A stretch of 64,000 nt of DNA, from assembly GCA_022885665.1 (NCBI GenBank), contig JAGQDJ010000282.1, forward strand, positions 1 to 64,000. Direction: 5' to 3'. Below, one piece after another: positions 9,381 through 23,107 of this stretch (position 1 is the first letter of the stretch; each line of letters begins with the position of its first letter). A model generated the notes under the pieces. The model saw only the letters and a list, made by a program, of their open reading frames with translations, ran no database searches and had not been told where the DNA came from. The DNA is from Triops longicaudatus (lineage: Eukaryota; Arthropoda; Branchiopoda; Notostraca; Triopsidae). The translations under genes were made by a program, and so were the position numbers.

Positions 9381-11734
9381 AGCGAAAGTTTTTCTTCCCA
9401 CAGTATTACGATTCAATGTTGTAAAATAAAGACAAACATGCAGAGATAATTGTCAATCCTGCTACCTTCTAAACGAAGATTAAGTAAGTGCCTAAAGTGA
9501 GCTTAAAATAATTTCATGGGATGTAAACGAATGTAGAAGTCTCGTTTAGCTCAACAGCTTAGTTGATTTACGTCTCTTCTTTATTTCTGTTCATTCTACT
9601 GCGTACGTGGGTCGTAATTTTCGTGGAACTGAATTAGGATGACGAACTAATCTTTACGCTTGTATCGAGAAAGTAACGTGGAAAAACTGACATTTAGCTA
9701 CAGGCTATTCAAAATTGACACATGACATAAGCGTGGTTTTCACAAGCTGTCATCTGACTCGCTACCCACGATCGAAGTCAAGATTCACACCTTGAGGGAA
9801 GGCGCAGCTGTCCAGAAAGTCGGATCGCGGGTGATAGCTCATTATCAAATTAGTTTGAACTTGGATCATGTCATCGCGGTGACCGCGGTGTCAGCCTACA
9901 TTGTTACTGAAAATTTTTATAAATTGAATAGCTTCATATTTTAAACTCTACGAGATTGTTATGTTAAGTCTTTATACGCAGTCTAGTTACATTGGACATG
10001 ATAAGAGTAACTAATTTTTTATACTTATTTGATTGCAATGTTGCGTGTTTGAAAACAACAGCAAATCAAGATACAACTGGACGTTGTCGTCCAGTGCAGT
10101 TTTTGATACGTCTCGGCGGCCAACTTTCATCGTATTCGACCTCTTAAAACTCGATAATTTTTTGTTTAAGCGTTACTTTTTGTTTTTTGCTAATACTTTC
10201 AATTTTTAAACTTTGCCCAGTTGACACTTGCTTATAAGCATAAATATTACCTAACTCAATTCATTTTAACGATACAGAATAGCGTTCTTCGTTTTGATTT
10301 TGAAATGTACCATTTTATCCTATATTTTTACCATTTCTTTTTTTCTATATGCATTATTTATATTCTATTTAATTCTGATTTATATTTAATTTAATTTCAA
10401 TCTATGATTATTTTATTTCAGCTTATATTATATTTCTTTTCAATTTTTATTATATTTATTTTACATTTTAATTTTAGTATCGGGTCAGCTTGACGAGGAG
10501 CGGCTTCAGCTCGGCTCGGCTTTAAAGGTTGGCAAGATGAGCCAAGCCGAGCCGTTTTCACCTCAAATACAGTGTTGAGTCTAGGGCTGTGAACGGTTCG
10601 ATTCGGTTTGCCTGCAATCCCATAAAATCAGTTTTAAGAACTTTAAATTTGAAAATAAAATGGGATTATTAACGAGTTTTTGCTTTTGGAACACGAGAGT
10701 GTCTGAGAACAAAAGCAATTGAATGATTGCCCCGACCTTCGATAAACTTAGAATGATTTGCAATAAGCGCGGAATTACACTGGCAATTTCACATTTTCAG
10801 GGTGCTGTTCACAAAATTAATTCAATAAAACACCAAACACAAATCTTAGGCGATCTAAAACCGGAGTTTCTTAAAAAAAAATTCTGGATAAAACAACAAG
10901 ACGGCAAAATTTTCTACTTATCGACAATTTGACTCACGTGGCAGATTTTTCACTTTGGTTAAGAAGATTCGAAAATTCGGCGCTGTGTATAGAAAGTTCT
11001 TTACTTCATTCTTTGTTATGCAAGAGTAAAATAAAAGTCTAGAACTACTTAAATTAAGTCACCCGATGAACACATTGTAAAAACTTCTTTAGGAGGATTA
11101 TTCTCTTCGCCACAGGAAAGTCTTGTTTGCAACGCAAACGGCCGGTTGAATCTTTATTTTTTAACATATCACTTATATCTCTATTTCTTGACTTGACGAT
11201 CAAGGAAAAACTTAGGAAGAAAACTTGATTACGTTTCGTTGTAAATACGTTGAAAGTTTGTTTTGTTGTAAATACTTTTAATTGGAAGTTTCCGTTTTTA
11301 ATTTCGTTGTGGAATTCGTTAGTATCCTAACATTTTCCCCAGGTAGTCGGAATTTGGTCCACATTTCCAAAATGCGGATTTTGAAGAGGTTTGGGAAAAT
11401 TGCAATAAACACAATTTGCGATAACTTTCAAAATTACGAAAGTGACTTCGAAATGTAGTTAACATACTAAGGTTTCTGCCGTAAAAGATTTTTTTCTTAC
11501 CTCACTTCTAAGACTTCGTTTTTACGGATAATTAAAAATGGTAGTCGAGATTTACGCCACATCCTTTACAAATGAAATTCAACACCATTAACAGACAAAA
11601 ATGAAATACTAAGACAGTGACCAAAGATATAAAACACAAACACAAAAGCAACCAAGACAGCACAAAAATGAAATCAACAATAAAGAAAATAATAAAGACA
11701 ATACAACTAATATTATGCTCAAACAAGACAGCAC
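9381..11734. other. intergenic, AT-rich, no gene seen
   Basis: No coding exon recognised. 10290-10490 is extremely AT-rich (runs of TTTATTT and AATTT). At 10512-10522 and 10544-10554 there is an exact 11-bp inverted repeat (CGGCTCGGCTT / AAGCCGAGCCG) in a GC-rich island, close to an AGGGCTGTGAACGGTTCG motif that looks transposon-like. Confidence 0.5.
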
Positions 11735-11738
11735 TTAA

Positions 11739-12103
11739 GGCGGATGCATACAGACAAATTATCCGTCCGTACGACACGACAACTAGGCCCGACCTTTACT
11801 ACAGAAGGCTCACATAGGGGAAAAAATTCTCCCTACAGCTGCATCCCAACCCCACTGAAGAAAGTAAAATGCTCGTGGGCAAGGACCACTGACCTATCTT
11901 AACTCCTTTAAAAATTCGGCTATAAACTGGCTGACTGAAAAAATACGACAAAGAGTGGCCGTGCCGTCAAAATAGAGTTGAGGTCTATTTTTTTTTGCGA
12001 TGGCAACACGACAATCAATAAAGGGTCAGAAAAGTGCTAAAGGGCAGAAAACAGGTAGCAAGTCGCTGTCGGATCGCGTTTTTAGGCCTGTCTGCATCCG
12101 GCT
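11739..12103. mobile_element. MITE-like element flanked by TTAA
   Basis: 365 bp bounded on both sides by TTAA (11735-11738 and 12104-12107). The left end GGCGGATGCATACAGAC is an imperfect inverted repeat of the right end (reverse complement GCCGGATGCAGACAGG). TTAA flanks suggest a piggyBac-like origin. Only simple low-complexity ORFs lie inside. Inference from one copy. Confidence 0.4.
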
Positions 12104-12107
12104 TTAA

Positions 12108-12941
12108 CCAAGAAGACCAAAGAAGAAGACTTACGCCAGCTCATACCTGTGTCGGCTTCAGCCGTAAATGTATTATTTTAGATGTCAAAGGGGTGAGTCT
12201 TCAGAGCAAATGATACGTCTTAAGAGGTAACGTGTACAATTCAAATACTTAAAAGTATGGTTTAAGCCGTAACGTACGAGTTGTATTCATATCGAGCACG
12301 TGTTTAAACTGTAACGGGTGTGGTTTAAATCCCTCAAGGGTACAGCTAGGAACGGTTCGACTAGAGCACGGGTCTACTTAACAGCCTTCCGAGCCGAGTC
12401 GAGGTCGGTCAATGTTAAACCGAGATAAGTCGAAAGTCGATCCTTGTCCAACAGAGCCGAGCAAAATAAATGGTTACTCCTACGCCAACTACCACAAAAC
12501 GGTTAACGCGTTTTATTTTTGCTTTTAAGATACTCTTGTTAGCTGCTGATTTTTGTACTTTTGCTAGTTTTACATTTTTGTATCATTATGTGTCACTCTA
12601 GGCATCCCAACTACCCAATTATAAAAAGGAATAAAAGAAAAAAGAACCAAACCATGGAATTTTTTTACAAAAAGAAAAGTAGAGGTACAATAAAATAAAG
12701 AATAGTAAAGTTCCAAACAAAGTCGGTCGGCAATATAAAAGCTCTACATAAAAATTCTCTTTTTGATGCTTCTTTGAGCAAGCTATTGCACACATCAGAA
12801 TTTTAAAAACATTCTGGAATGGTTGTACTACAGTGGTTGCTTTGTACCTAAGAAAATGCGGGTATGTGATTCAAAATGATTGTAGTTTGGATACTATCCT
12901 TATTATGCTTGAAAATCTTGAGGTTTTTGCTAGTAAATCGG
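12108..12941. other. intergenic / 3' flank of ACSS3
   Basis: No gene recognised. Around 12210-12340 there are loosely repeated GTTTAA-x-TGTAACG units, and at 12345-12470 several GAGCCGAG motifs resembling the palindrome near 10512. Confidence 0.4.
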
Positions 12942-15900
12942 TTAATAAATGGGATCAGGCGCAGTTTGTGCGTATCCTAAGCTTTTCAAAACAGATTTGA
13001 TTTCCGTGTATACCGTCGGGTCTTCGATAGTCGGCGGCAAGGTAATTGCTTTGTTCCTGGCCAGATCCGCAATAGATTTGCGAGCAATTTTACCCGAACG
13101 TGTTTTCGGAAGCGAGCGAACAGGTGCCGCCAACTTGAACGCAGCTACTGGACCCACCAATTTCCGGACCAAGGACACGGCTTCAGCACTTAATTCCGCA
13201 GCCGGTTTCTGACAATCTAACAAAAATATTGTTTAGTGCCTATGCCTTTTTAACAGTATTAGAACGACATAAGTTATACGGTCTACAACGCAACGCTGTG
13301 TTAAAAAGAGTATTGCAATAAGTAAAATGTGCAATAATTAGAAAATAATAGTAAATAAACAACAAAAACAAAACGGAACATAAATAACAAAAGTAAAAAT
13401 AAAACACTGTTAAAAGTGAAAAGATTGCAATGGCGCTTTCCACTACTGGATTATTATGTAAAAAAATAAATAACAGTAAAGTCTGTAAATAAGAAACAAA
13501 AGGTTGACAGTACTTTTGGTTGGTACAAAAAGACCCAGGGGCACTTCTCCTTTCATGGTATCAGGTACACCTACGACGGCCGCTTCAGAAATTTCCGGGT
13601 GTTCGAGTAACGCTTCCTCGAGTGCTGAGGTACTCAAGCGGTGCCCGGCTACGTTGATGACGTCATCATCTCGAGACATGATATAAACGTAACCGTCTTT
13701 GTCCTTTGTTCCTGCATCCATTGTATCGTAGAATCCCTGGAACAATGAATGCAAGTGAAAATACCTCAAACATAGTATGAAAAAAACAATGTAGTTACCG
13801 GATACGTGGTGAAGTAAACTTCTTCGAATCGATCATCGGCTTTGTAGAGCGTCGACATGGTACCGGGCGGCAGAGGCATTTTCACAACAATCCGACCCAA
13901 CTCTCCAGGTGGAAGCTGCTTGTGATCCAGTCCGACGACACGTACTACGCGACAGATTATGGTATAATTTCCCTTACTAATGTAATAAGGTAGTATAGTA
14001 CTCACTGTCGTATCCAGGAACTGGTTTGCCACCCGTATCACGCGGAGGACACAAACTGTGCTGTAAGCCGACGCATGTGGCCGTCATCGCACTTCCGGTT
14101 TCTGTTTGCCACCAATGATCTAGGACCGGTACCTAGAAACCATGATAAAGAAAACGAACCAAAATTCGGCCAAAGGTTTTCCGAAAACTTTGTTTCGCAA
14201 AACATAAAAATGTATTTATTTTTTTAAGGTACTTTGAGATTCTTCTCCGTCCAATCCCGGGTTTCGTAGTCACAATGTTCACCAGCCAGGAACATGTAAC
14301 GTAGCCTGCGTTAAATTATTTGTTATAAATAGCGCGGGATAAAGAGTATAAGAAAGGAATGCGTTAATTGAGAAGAACGAAGGGATTCGAGAACTTACGT
14401 CGAAATATCGTGCTGCTTACAACAAGTCATGTCTGGATCTTCCCTTCGGATAGCTCGTAAAGCTGTCGGTGCTGTAAACATTCCATTTACTTTGTGTTCG
14501 GCCACCACTCTGTCAAAGTCAGAACACAAACCACCTTTATATTTCCGTAAAAGAATGAAAAAAAAAATCTTGTCTTACCTGCAATATTGACCGGCGTCAG
14601 GCGTTCCTACTGGCTTGCCTTCGTAAACGATGGACGTCAATCCACGGAGAAGAGGACCGTAGCATATATAAGAGTGACCAACAACCCAACCCAAGTCCGA
14701 CGCCGCCCACCAAACTTCTCCAGGTTTCAAGTCATAAATCGCGTCCATTGTCCAGTTCAAAGTTACTATGTGGCCTCCTGTTGGTCTCACAATGCCTTTC
14801 GGATCACCTATCGATAATTTGTAATTCTTGAATTTAATAACCGTAAAAGAAAACACTTACAATAATGAAATAACTAAATATAAAAAGAGTTCATTAAAAT
14901 AAAGTATAATGCTTGTACCGACACCTACCGGTCAAATATGGTCCAAAATGATAGTAAACAAATCTCTAAGATATCGATCAGAAATTTCTAAAAGTAAAGC
15001 AAAATAGTGACGAAAAATAAATACCTGTTGTACCGGACGTATACAGCACGTAAAGAGGATCGTTAGATTCTACAGGGACACAATCGTGGCTATGATTAGC
15101 TGTCATAACTTCCTGCCACGTGACATCACGCCCCTTTGTTAGATCCGCTTGAATTAAACCTGGTTCTTCTCGCTGGAGTATGACACATTTCTTCGGAGAC
15201 GCTCCTGCTAAACGTATAGCTTCATCCAGAATCGGTTTGTAGCTGAAATTAGGAAAAAAATTAGCTTTCAAAGTATTCAAATTCGCAAAGCTTGTTTTAG
15301 ATTTTTTTACTGAATTAATTTTGAAGGCTCGACACCACAAGAGGCGCTGATTATCACAGTCGGTTCCGCATGACGAATTCGTGTTGCTAATTCTCGAGCA
15401 GCAAAGCCTTGAAATGAAGCCGAATTGTGTTACTTTTTGGGTTTATTGGTGAAGAAATATTTACCCTTAAATCTGTTTAACTTTTTCTCTTATATTGTTT
15501 TGTTTCGATTTGTTAATTGTTTTAATACCTTAATAAGTCTTATTACTATTGACCATTGTCTCAACATTGATTTTGTTTTCATAGTTTAAAAAGAATTAAG
15601 GTTTGTGTTAAAGTAGTGTTTATGATTTATTACCGCCGAAAACGAGGGAATGCACAGCACCAATGCGAACAGTGGCCAACATAGCAATAACAGCTTCCGG
15701 TACCATGGGCATGTATATCAGTACCCGTTCGCCCTTGGAAACGCCTACAGACGACAACCAGCCAGCTAACTTCCTCACCTACGGAAAAAGGATAAACAAG
15801 TAGAAAAGATTCAAGAAGTTTCTCTTTTGACTTGCGTTGGTAAGTTGTCGGACAAAGTACCAGTTCTGCGTGACTTACGACTCGATTGCTTTTGATCTCC

Positions 15901-18900
15901 TAAGAGCATCTGTTTGTTGCGGGGAGGCAATAACACGAGTATTAAACTACCGTTTGACGTGTATTCTATGAATGACTCTCTCCCCAGTTTTCTTTCACTG
16001 CATTTTATTCTGTCCATTTTCCCTTCACGCAGCAACGAGAAATCTTACATTTCTTTCGCCTCCGACTGTTACTTTCCATCGCAACTTGAAAAGGTTACAA
16101 AGCAATCCTCAGTAAGTGCAGAACCGCGTCTTACTAACGTCTCTCTTGTGATTTATTTCCCCTTTTGTCCAGAAACTCTTCCTCTCAAACGTCCCAAAGA
16201 AATTTGCATGTCAAGAAACCGAAAACTTGTTGACTCCGAACAACTTTCTTTCTCATTCTGCCGTAAGAAGATAAGGCAAAAAAGAAAATGCGTCAATCAC
16301 CTGTTGCTGCAACTCTGCATAGGCAAGCTTCCTCTGAGTACCAGTAACGGGAGAATCATGTATTAAGGCGGTCACGTGTCCTTTGCCGTTTTCCACATGT
16401 CGATCCACCGCATTATAGCACGCGTTAGTTTCGCCCCCCACAAACCTCGAAAACAAATAAGGAAAAGAGGAGAAAAATAGTTTAATAAACTTGGCTGTTC
16501 CGGGAAACAGGAAGGTGACAAAAGTGGTTCCTCTCAATTAACTCTATTAATTGAGTCTCGCTCTCTCCCACAGCAACCACATACACTCGCTCGTCCCCCA
16601 ATTCCAACAGTTGTTAGTCACTTCATCACAAACACTTATCACGCGGAAAAACTCCCGTATTGGATTTTTCTTGCTTTTGCGTTCAAAGATGGAGAGAAAC
16701 TGAAGAAAAAAGCTCTAAGACAAACTGAACTCAATGACCGAACCAAACTTTAATCGCTGTCGCATTGTTAAAACGCGAGAACCAAGTCAATTGAGGGTGC
16801 AAAGACGACTTGGCAAACTTTCATCTCGAACACTTTACATCTCTGAAATGGACTCGTGTAACTCGCTCGCTTTCTCAAACAAACCACAGGGAAATTTTTT
16901 AAGTTACAATAGTGGGCGATGAAACGAAATTCTTCACGTCAGTTCAATTTATGACCTCCCTCTTTTAAGCGAAAGACAGTACACGATTTATTTATGATTT
17001 TTTAAATTTTATATTTCAAAGAAAGACGCAAATATATTTGGATAAAAACAAAGAACCAGAGAATGGCCGTCAAAGCCAAAGAGATGGATATTTGACGGGC
17101 AAACTTAAGGAGAAGTACGCTTCCTTCCATGCAAAAGAATCTGAATGTTCGCATTCGAAGTTGCCGATTGGTCGATTCCAGAACTGAAAGGTCATAGGTC
17201 ATTATAACTCAGGCAGTTGTAAAAAAAATGTGACTTCCAACAACAGACATCCTGAGGCAATACGAAAATTACGGTTGTATCGAATAGCGCAAGTTAGTCG
17301 AGAAACGCTTCATTTGGAAAGAACTAAGACCAACTGAGAAATCAAATGTAATATGATTTCTTGCTTTCCTCTAAGAACTTTTACTATCTTTACTGGTGTT
17401 TACTCGACGATTCCGAAAGTTTAATAAAAATGATCGTAGTAATATGTGTAAGCTACTGGACAATACGTGAAAAGCTTGGACAAATCTTCCGACGTACAAG
17501 TACGTGCGCGATGGTACTGCACGAACGAAACGAAGCGTTTCATGCGGAAAGGAATGAATTTTGGCGGAAATTAAAATAAAACCGGCTCCGCTAGTAAGAT
17601 ACCTAACGTTTCTATGTTTTCTCACACATTTAAAATTTATCAAGGAATAATCATCACTGTCTCGACAATTCACTGTTATTTTTCCGTTTCCTCCAATCCA
17701 TGCAACGACTCGATGTCCGTATTGGTTCTTCACCGTAACGGTTCTTCACTCCAACGAGAACTTCGTAGATTCTTAATTAATTTATCGATTAATTTCTGCT
17801 CGTTTTATATGTAACTTTTGCCGGTGCTTAGCTTTTTTTGACATGATCATGATTTTTCGGTCTCAAGTAACCTTTTGCTCGAAACTTATGGTTCTTGTTA
17901 CTTTTGCGTCGCCTTGCAATGACCCGAGTCTCCTCTCTAGTCTGGTTCGAGTGTATCAGTGAAAATTAACAACTGCTGCTAAAGTCCAAATTGTCTCTCG
18001 TTTACCGCACCATTTTAACAACAGAGGCATACTACGTCTAGCGTTGAAGCTCAATGAACAACCCTGAGTTCTAGCAATTTTTCGATATGTCTGAGAATTC
18101 TTCAAGATATCGACTTGCCAAACACTGTTGAATTTCGATTAAGTTGGACACGGTAAATTAAACCTACTTATAATTACATACAACAAACTTCGGTCTAACC
18201 TTTCAGTATGTGCGAACAAAGTACGCAAAATACAAGGTGCCGCCAAGTTATGTTAGGCAAAGTCCAAACTTGGTCCAACTTCGGCGTACGGAGGCCGTAA
18301 AGGAGATTACAAGGGCGGTACCAAAGGTTGTTTGCGCTGTTTGTAGGGTGGGGGGAGGACACTGGAGGAACTTTGCCACGAAAACAAAAGCTTATACTAA
18401 TACGATTTACCATCGCGTAAAGGGCGGTCTTGAATCGTCCAGTACGCGCGACCAGGGTTTCATCCACGTCACACCGTGGGCCAATTCGCCCCAGAAATTA
18501 GCCGGATCTTCCAAAGATCGCCGGTACTCCCCGGCGTAAACATTCTTTGCTTCTAAAAATAGACACTCAATGAAAGTTATAGCTCGTTGTTGCAAAAACA
18601 GAAACAAAAAAGGCACATGAAAAGAATGCAAAACACAGATGAGAACTTCTCTTCTCATTTTTCTCTTATCCCGCCCACCAGCCAGAAACAATGTCAAAAG
18701 CATCCAAGGAATAACATAACACACATTACCTCCAGATATGACTACTGATGCATTCTTTACCTTTTTATGCCCCGATAGCCCAACATACTTTCGTGACCAA
18801 ATTTTAACGGAAAAAGGAAAAATAATATTAACAACTATTGAACGGGCGAGAACAAGAGCGGGTTAAAGCCTGGGGTAAACACAAAAGGTGCTGTATTACG

Positions 18901-19604
18901 GCCACATGCCAACGGAGAAATACAAACGCTCAGACATAATGTAATAATGACCAGGATTCATTAGTCTAAGTCAATTTGGACCCGAATTCTGTCGCTTTTG
19001 ACTTGGGAAGCATGCAGAATAAGCCGAGGCAGGCAATTTTAGTTAGTCCGCTTCTCTGAAAAGCTTCTTGCTATTCCCTCACTGAGCTGAGACAAGGATT
19101 CCATTGTTATTCCTCGCCTATTAAAACTACATAAAAAAAATCCCCAACCGCGTATACAATAGCAAAACACAATGGCTTTCTCAGTGTTATGTAGAACAAA
19201 ACCCAATGTCACCAGAAAGGAAGAATTCAGAAGCCATTTGCAGCTCCAGAAAGTGACACTTTTCTGGCATTGTCGTGCTCCTGTTAAGATTATTGGACGT
19301 TTCTTTATCGCAGGGGGAACACATTTCTGTACTATACTTTTAGCATTTTCAATTGGGCTAAAAGTCCCCAGCACGTAATGCAGAAAGTCGTTAACGTGTG
19401 TAAAGGTTTGGTTTGTGGCTTAAAAGTTGCGTAATGAATCTCACCGTATGCAGAATCAGACTTGGAACGAGTTGCCGATGCCTGGCTTTTCAGTGAAACT
19501 AGGTTAAAGCTGCTCGGGCTGTATAATGGGCGAGTGATGCATAGTAATTGGAGCCGATTAACTGGTACTGATAATGAAGCAACGCGTCTCATCCTCCAAG
19601 CCAT
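12942..19604 (-). CDS. ACSS3: acyl-CoA synthetase short-chain family member 3, mitochondrial
   Basis: 696-residue ACSS3 (human 686), a mitochondrial propionyl/acetyl-CoA synthetase of the ANL superfamily. 13 exons: 19604-19445, 18552-18411, 16445-16301, 15778-15634, 15407-15311, 15242-15025, 14807-14579, 14509-14399, 14305-14233, 14132-14006, 13944-13799, 13736-13514, 13216-12942; every junction phase matches. Exon 1 encodes an Arg/Ser-rich presequence (MAWRMRRVASLSVPVNRLQ), so the start at 19604 gives mitochondrial targeting. Exon 2 carries YAGEYRRSLEDPANFWGEL. The P-loop YTSGTTGDPKG spans exons 6-7, WWQTETGS is in exon 10, and the catalytic Lys is in PKTRSGKIARKS near the C terminus. The two first introns are long (892 and 1965 nt), the others mostly short. 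Exon 3 and flanks are duplicated as a relic at 8665-9380. Confidence 0.97.
15895..16600. repeat. source segment of a partial ACSS3 duplication
   Basis: Contains ACSS3 exon 3 (16445-16301) and parts of both flanking introns. It is the intact counterpart of the degenerate copy at 8665-9380, in direct orientation about 7.2 kb apart. Confidence 0.7.
16601..18410. other. ACSS3 intron 2, remainder
   Basis: The rest of the 1965-nt intron 2 (18410-16446). No coding exon, RNA or clear repeat seen. Confidence 0.5.
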
Positions 19605-19957
19605 GGCCACGGAAAGGCACACCAGAGAGAAAAACTGATTTCTTCGCTATAACGTTTAACACAAAGTATACAAGGAATTTGGCAGCAAACACAATGTAGT
19701 ACACGATAAAACTTTTCAATGCAAACGAAACCCGACACGACTCAACACAAAACGAGTTAATGCCCTGAAGCCCACCAGCCAAATTCCCAGGAATGCAGCG
19801 CGTAACACCACCTCAGCAGATAACCATGTTTTTCTTTTTCAGCTTTTGATCTAAACCCCGACTTCTTCCACCTTTCCACCAGTAATCAAATCGTAGCCAA
19901 ATAATGCCGTGGCTTCTAGTTCAAACTGAAGAAAAGTGTTGTCTATTCTAAGCTCAC

Positions 19958-19994
<37 letters not shown>

Positions 19995-22900
19995 GGTACA
20001 ACTAGCAATGCGTATTAACATGCAGCCGCATGGCTAAGAATGTTAACCAAGGTTATTAACACACACAACAAAAAGAGGAGCTTGGAAAGAAAGGCCCAGA
20101 AAAAAAGCCAACGGTGTCAAGTCAATCATGGGTAAGGAAAGCTAACGAGTCGCAGCGTTAAGATCTATAACTTTTCTTATGTAAATGTTAACTGGAATAA
20201 ATGAATTTACTTGAGTCTGGGAAAAAAGACGGATTTCCCGAAGAGATAAACAAAGTAACTGAACCACCTGTCACACACGCGATCGCGCGCTGAAGAGGAA
20301 AGCAAACTTAACAAAATGTAAATATTAAAGCCCCTAAGTTCGCTGCAATTCCCATAGCCAAGCGCTATGACCAAGAGCGCGGCCTTCAATATCGTATCCT
20401 TTTTGTATTTATCAAACTTCAAATAAGCTCTCAATAATGGCGAAGCAGCTTGCTCTCTTCTAGCGGACCGTAAATAAGTGGAACGTTTAATTCGACAAAC
20501 AATTACAAGAAAGGGAAAAAACGGGGCAATGAGACAACGGAAATTTGGGAAACTGCGTTCACCGAACTCATCTGATCTCATCCTAGTTATAAATTAAGGT
20601 TAACCAAAAATGTGTCAGTAAATGCGTTTTTGTCAACATCTTCCAAGTCGGTGTTTCCTTCCTGTCCTAACAAGTGACATGTTAATAGTGTTGCTGGACA
20701 AAATGGATTACCCCCTCCCGTTTCCCTCCTTTTCACCCTCGGGATGTACAACGGTGTATCCCACCCCAACAATAGACAGGTCCAACAAAACAGATTCAAA
20801 CAGGTGCACCACCGAAAACCCACATGTTTCACGGTAAAGAAAGCAGTGGCTTGTAGAAGAAAAGGTCAAAGAAAGCGATTCGCTGTTGCTGGTTTACTTG
20901 TTTTCTCTCTTCTACCATTTTAGCTCCTTTAGGTTCATCTTAATTGAAAAGTAATTAATCTGTGCGTAAGAGAGCTAGTTTATTTTTGTGGATGTATTAC
21001 GCACAAGAAGAAGGAGCATTTTGTGTTCCATACGTCTACCTTCTTCTGTATCCTCTTGAGTCATAGAAATGATTAGCCTTATTTTTACTCAAGAGGCCTC
21101 CCGTGGCGATGTTACATTGACTCTACAACGTCCACCATGAAACTCGTAATGCTTAAAACAATTCTGTGTATTTTTTCTCACAGAGCAGAACTTCCCTCTC
21201 ACGTTTCGATTCTTTTCACTGAACATGGAAATAGCATCTTGGAGAAAAGACGAATCGTGTTGTGGTTGTTGTTGCAACTCGGTGTCTAAGAGACGACAAT
21301 GAAGTCAAACAAGTCTACAGTCGAGTGCTAACCGCACTCTTCATGTGTTAAAAGGTCAGAGCTCATCATGCTGAAGCAGCTGTCTTGGTTATAGAGATGT
21401 TGCTCTTCCACGGATGGATACTCTGTCAACAGAAAACGGACAATAAGACAGAAACGAAAGAGAAAAACGACACTAAAGCTACGACTGTTATCGAAGTTTT
21501 TTTTTTTTTTCTCTCTCTTGGCCATAGCTTCATAATTGTGATGCTGCAACTAGAGGTTTCCATTTGGCAACGTACTTGTATCCATACTGAAACAGTAATG
21601 ATAGCCGTAGCATCGATTCCACGGCGGATGCAAATTGCTTCCGGGTGCCATGTCCCGAAAGATTGAAAATTATGAATGCGTTAATAATTGGCATACAATT
21701 TCAAACTTACAATCAGTAGTGGATTGTTTTGAGACCCCGACATGTGAAATATCTGTCTCGGGGGAATCATACTAGTAGTCCATGCAAATACAGACGGAAA
21801 CATTGAAGAGTCGAATAGCCTGTGTTGCAATATGGTGTTATACGAACACTACGAGGTTGCGAGTGTATGGAGAGGAAAAGCGCAGCAGCAGTAAAGCTGC
21901 AGAAATGTTGATGCGCTATGCGTGGAGGCAGCAATCGGAGGACAACTATAAAAGCAGCACTGGCCGGGAACTATTCTTCATTCAGTGATGTGCTACTGGT
22001 ACTCCAGATTGATTTAACACTCGTTGTTTGTTACCCTCCCATTATAATCGCCAGTACTGAATAAGTGAATACTTCTCATTAACAAAAGGTTGTTTATACA
22101 GTCTTTTGATACAAAGCAACTTTTATCTTCCAAACACATTTGTATAGGTAAGCCTCAATTATTTTCGCATCTCAAAAACGATAAACCCTTTCCCGTTAAG
22201 AAATAATTGCTGCTTATCCAACTCTTTCCCTCTCCGCCCCTACTCCCCTACTGCCACTATGGCTAGACAAAACATCCGTCGAGATCAACTATCAAGATAG
22301 CTTTCCTTACCTTTTTATACCATACACAGGCTGTCGAAAGGATTCAAAAGTACTAATACCTCACCATTAGAATAACTAATAGTGAGTATCGACACTGGCT
22401 ACATTGAAAGAACTACCTGGGCACAAAACGCTACCCACAAGCATTTATTTCCTCTTGCAGTGTTGACTAACGAACTCAAGAGTTCTTCAACAGGTTTCTA
22501 CTACGGCTTCACTAACCTTTTCTTTTGCATAAAAAACTTAATAGCTTTTCCTGATTTTATTACACGCAATGGAATCATACAGAAATACTATGCAATAGCG
22601 TATTTTTTTCTTTTTCATTTGAGGCGAACTCCTTCATGATAATCTTTATTCCTACAGATTGACGTTCATTTTTTTTATATACGCAAGCTTTCAAATGATT
22701 CAGGGCGGCATCTGGCATGTAATTGGTTAAGAAATAAAGTCGGCGTCTTCCAGATACCCTATCAAGGCATCATTCCGTGAATGACAGGTCTTCTCCAAAC
22801 CTTACTTACTCCACACAAAAGACCACCACTTGACCTTTTTCACCCTCACAGGAGCAGAAGGGAATCCCATCAGCTGTTAATTCCTGTCACCTAGCGCGCG

Positions 22901-23107
22901 ACGATCGTTACTTAACTGTGTAGGAGGGTAAAGGTATGCTTTGGCTGGTAGGATTGTCATTACTTTCGGCATCAAAAGCAGATCCTCCTTTATGAGGCCT
23001 CAGACTCTTATAAAGAGAACCAACACTGTCACTCACTTATCAAAACTGACAAAAACAAGACAATCTCATAAATGTTTTACTTAGTAGTTTTGTCTTTATA
23101 GTGTATT
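19605..23107. other. intergenic, no gene seen
   Basis: 3.5 kb between the divergent ACSS3 and myosuppressin genes. It presumably holds their promoters. It contains a 33-nt A run (19960-19992). The longest open frames (for example 124 codons at 20581-20207 on the minus strand) have no family resemblance and unremarkable composition; I treat them as chance ORFs. Confidence 0.5.

Noticed and set aside
20207..20581. 124-codon minus-strand ORF
   Set aside because: No motif, no splice partners, no recognised homologue; likely chance.
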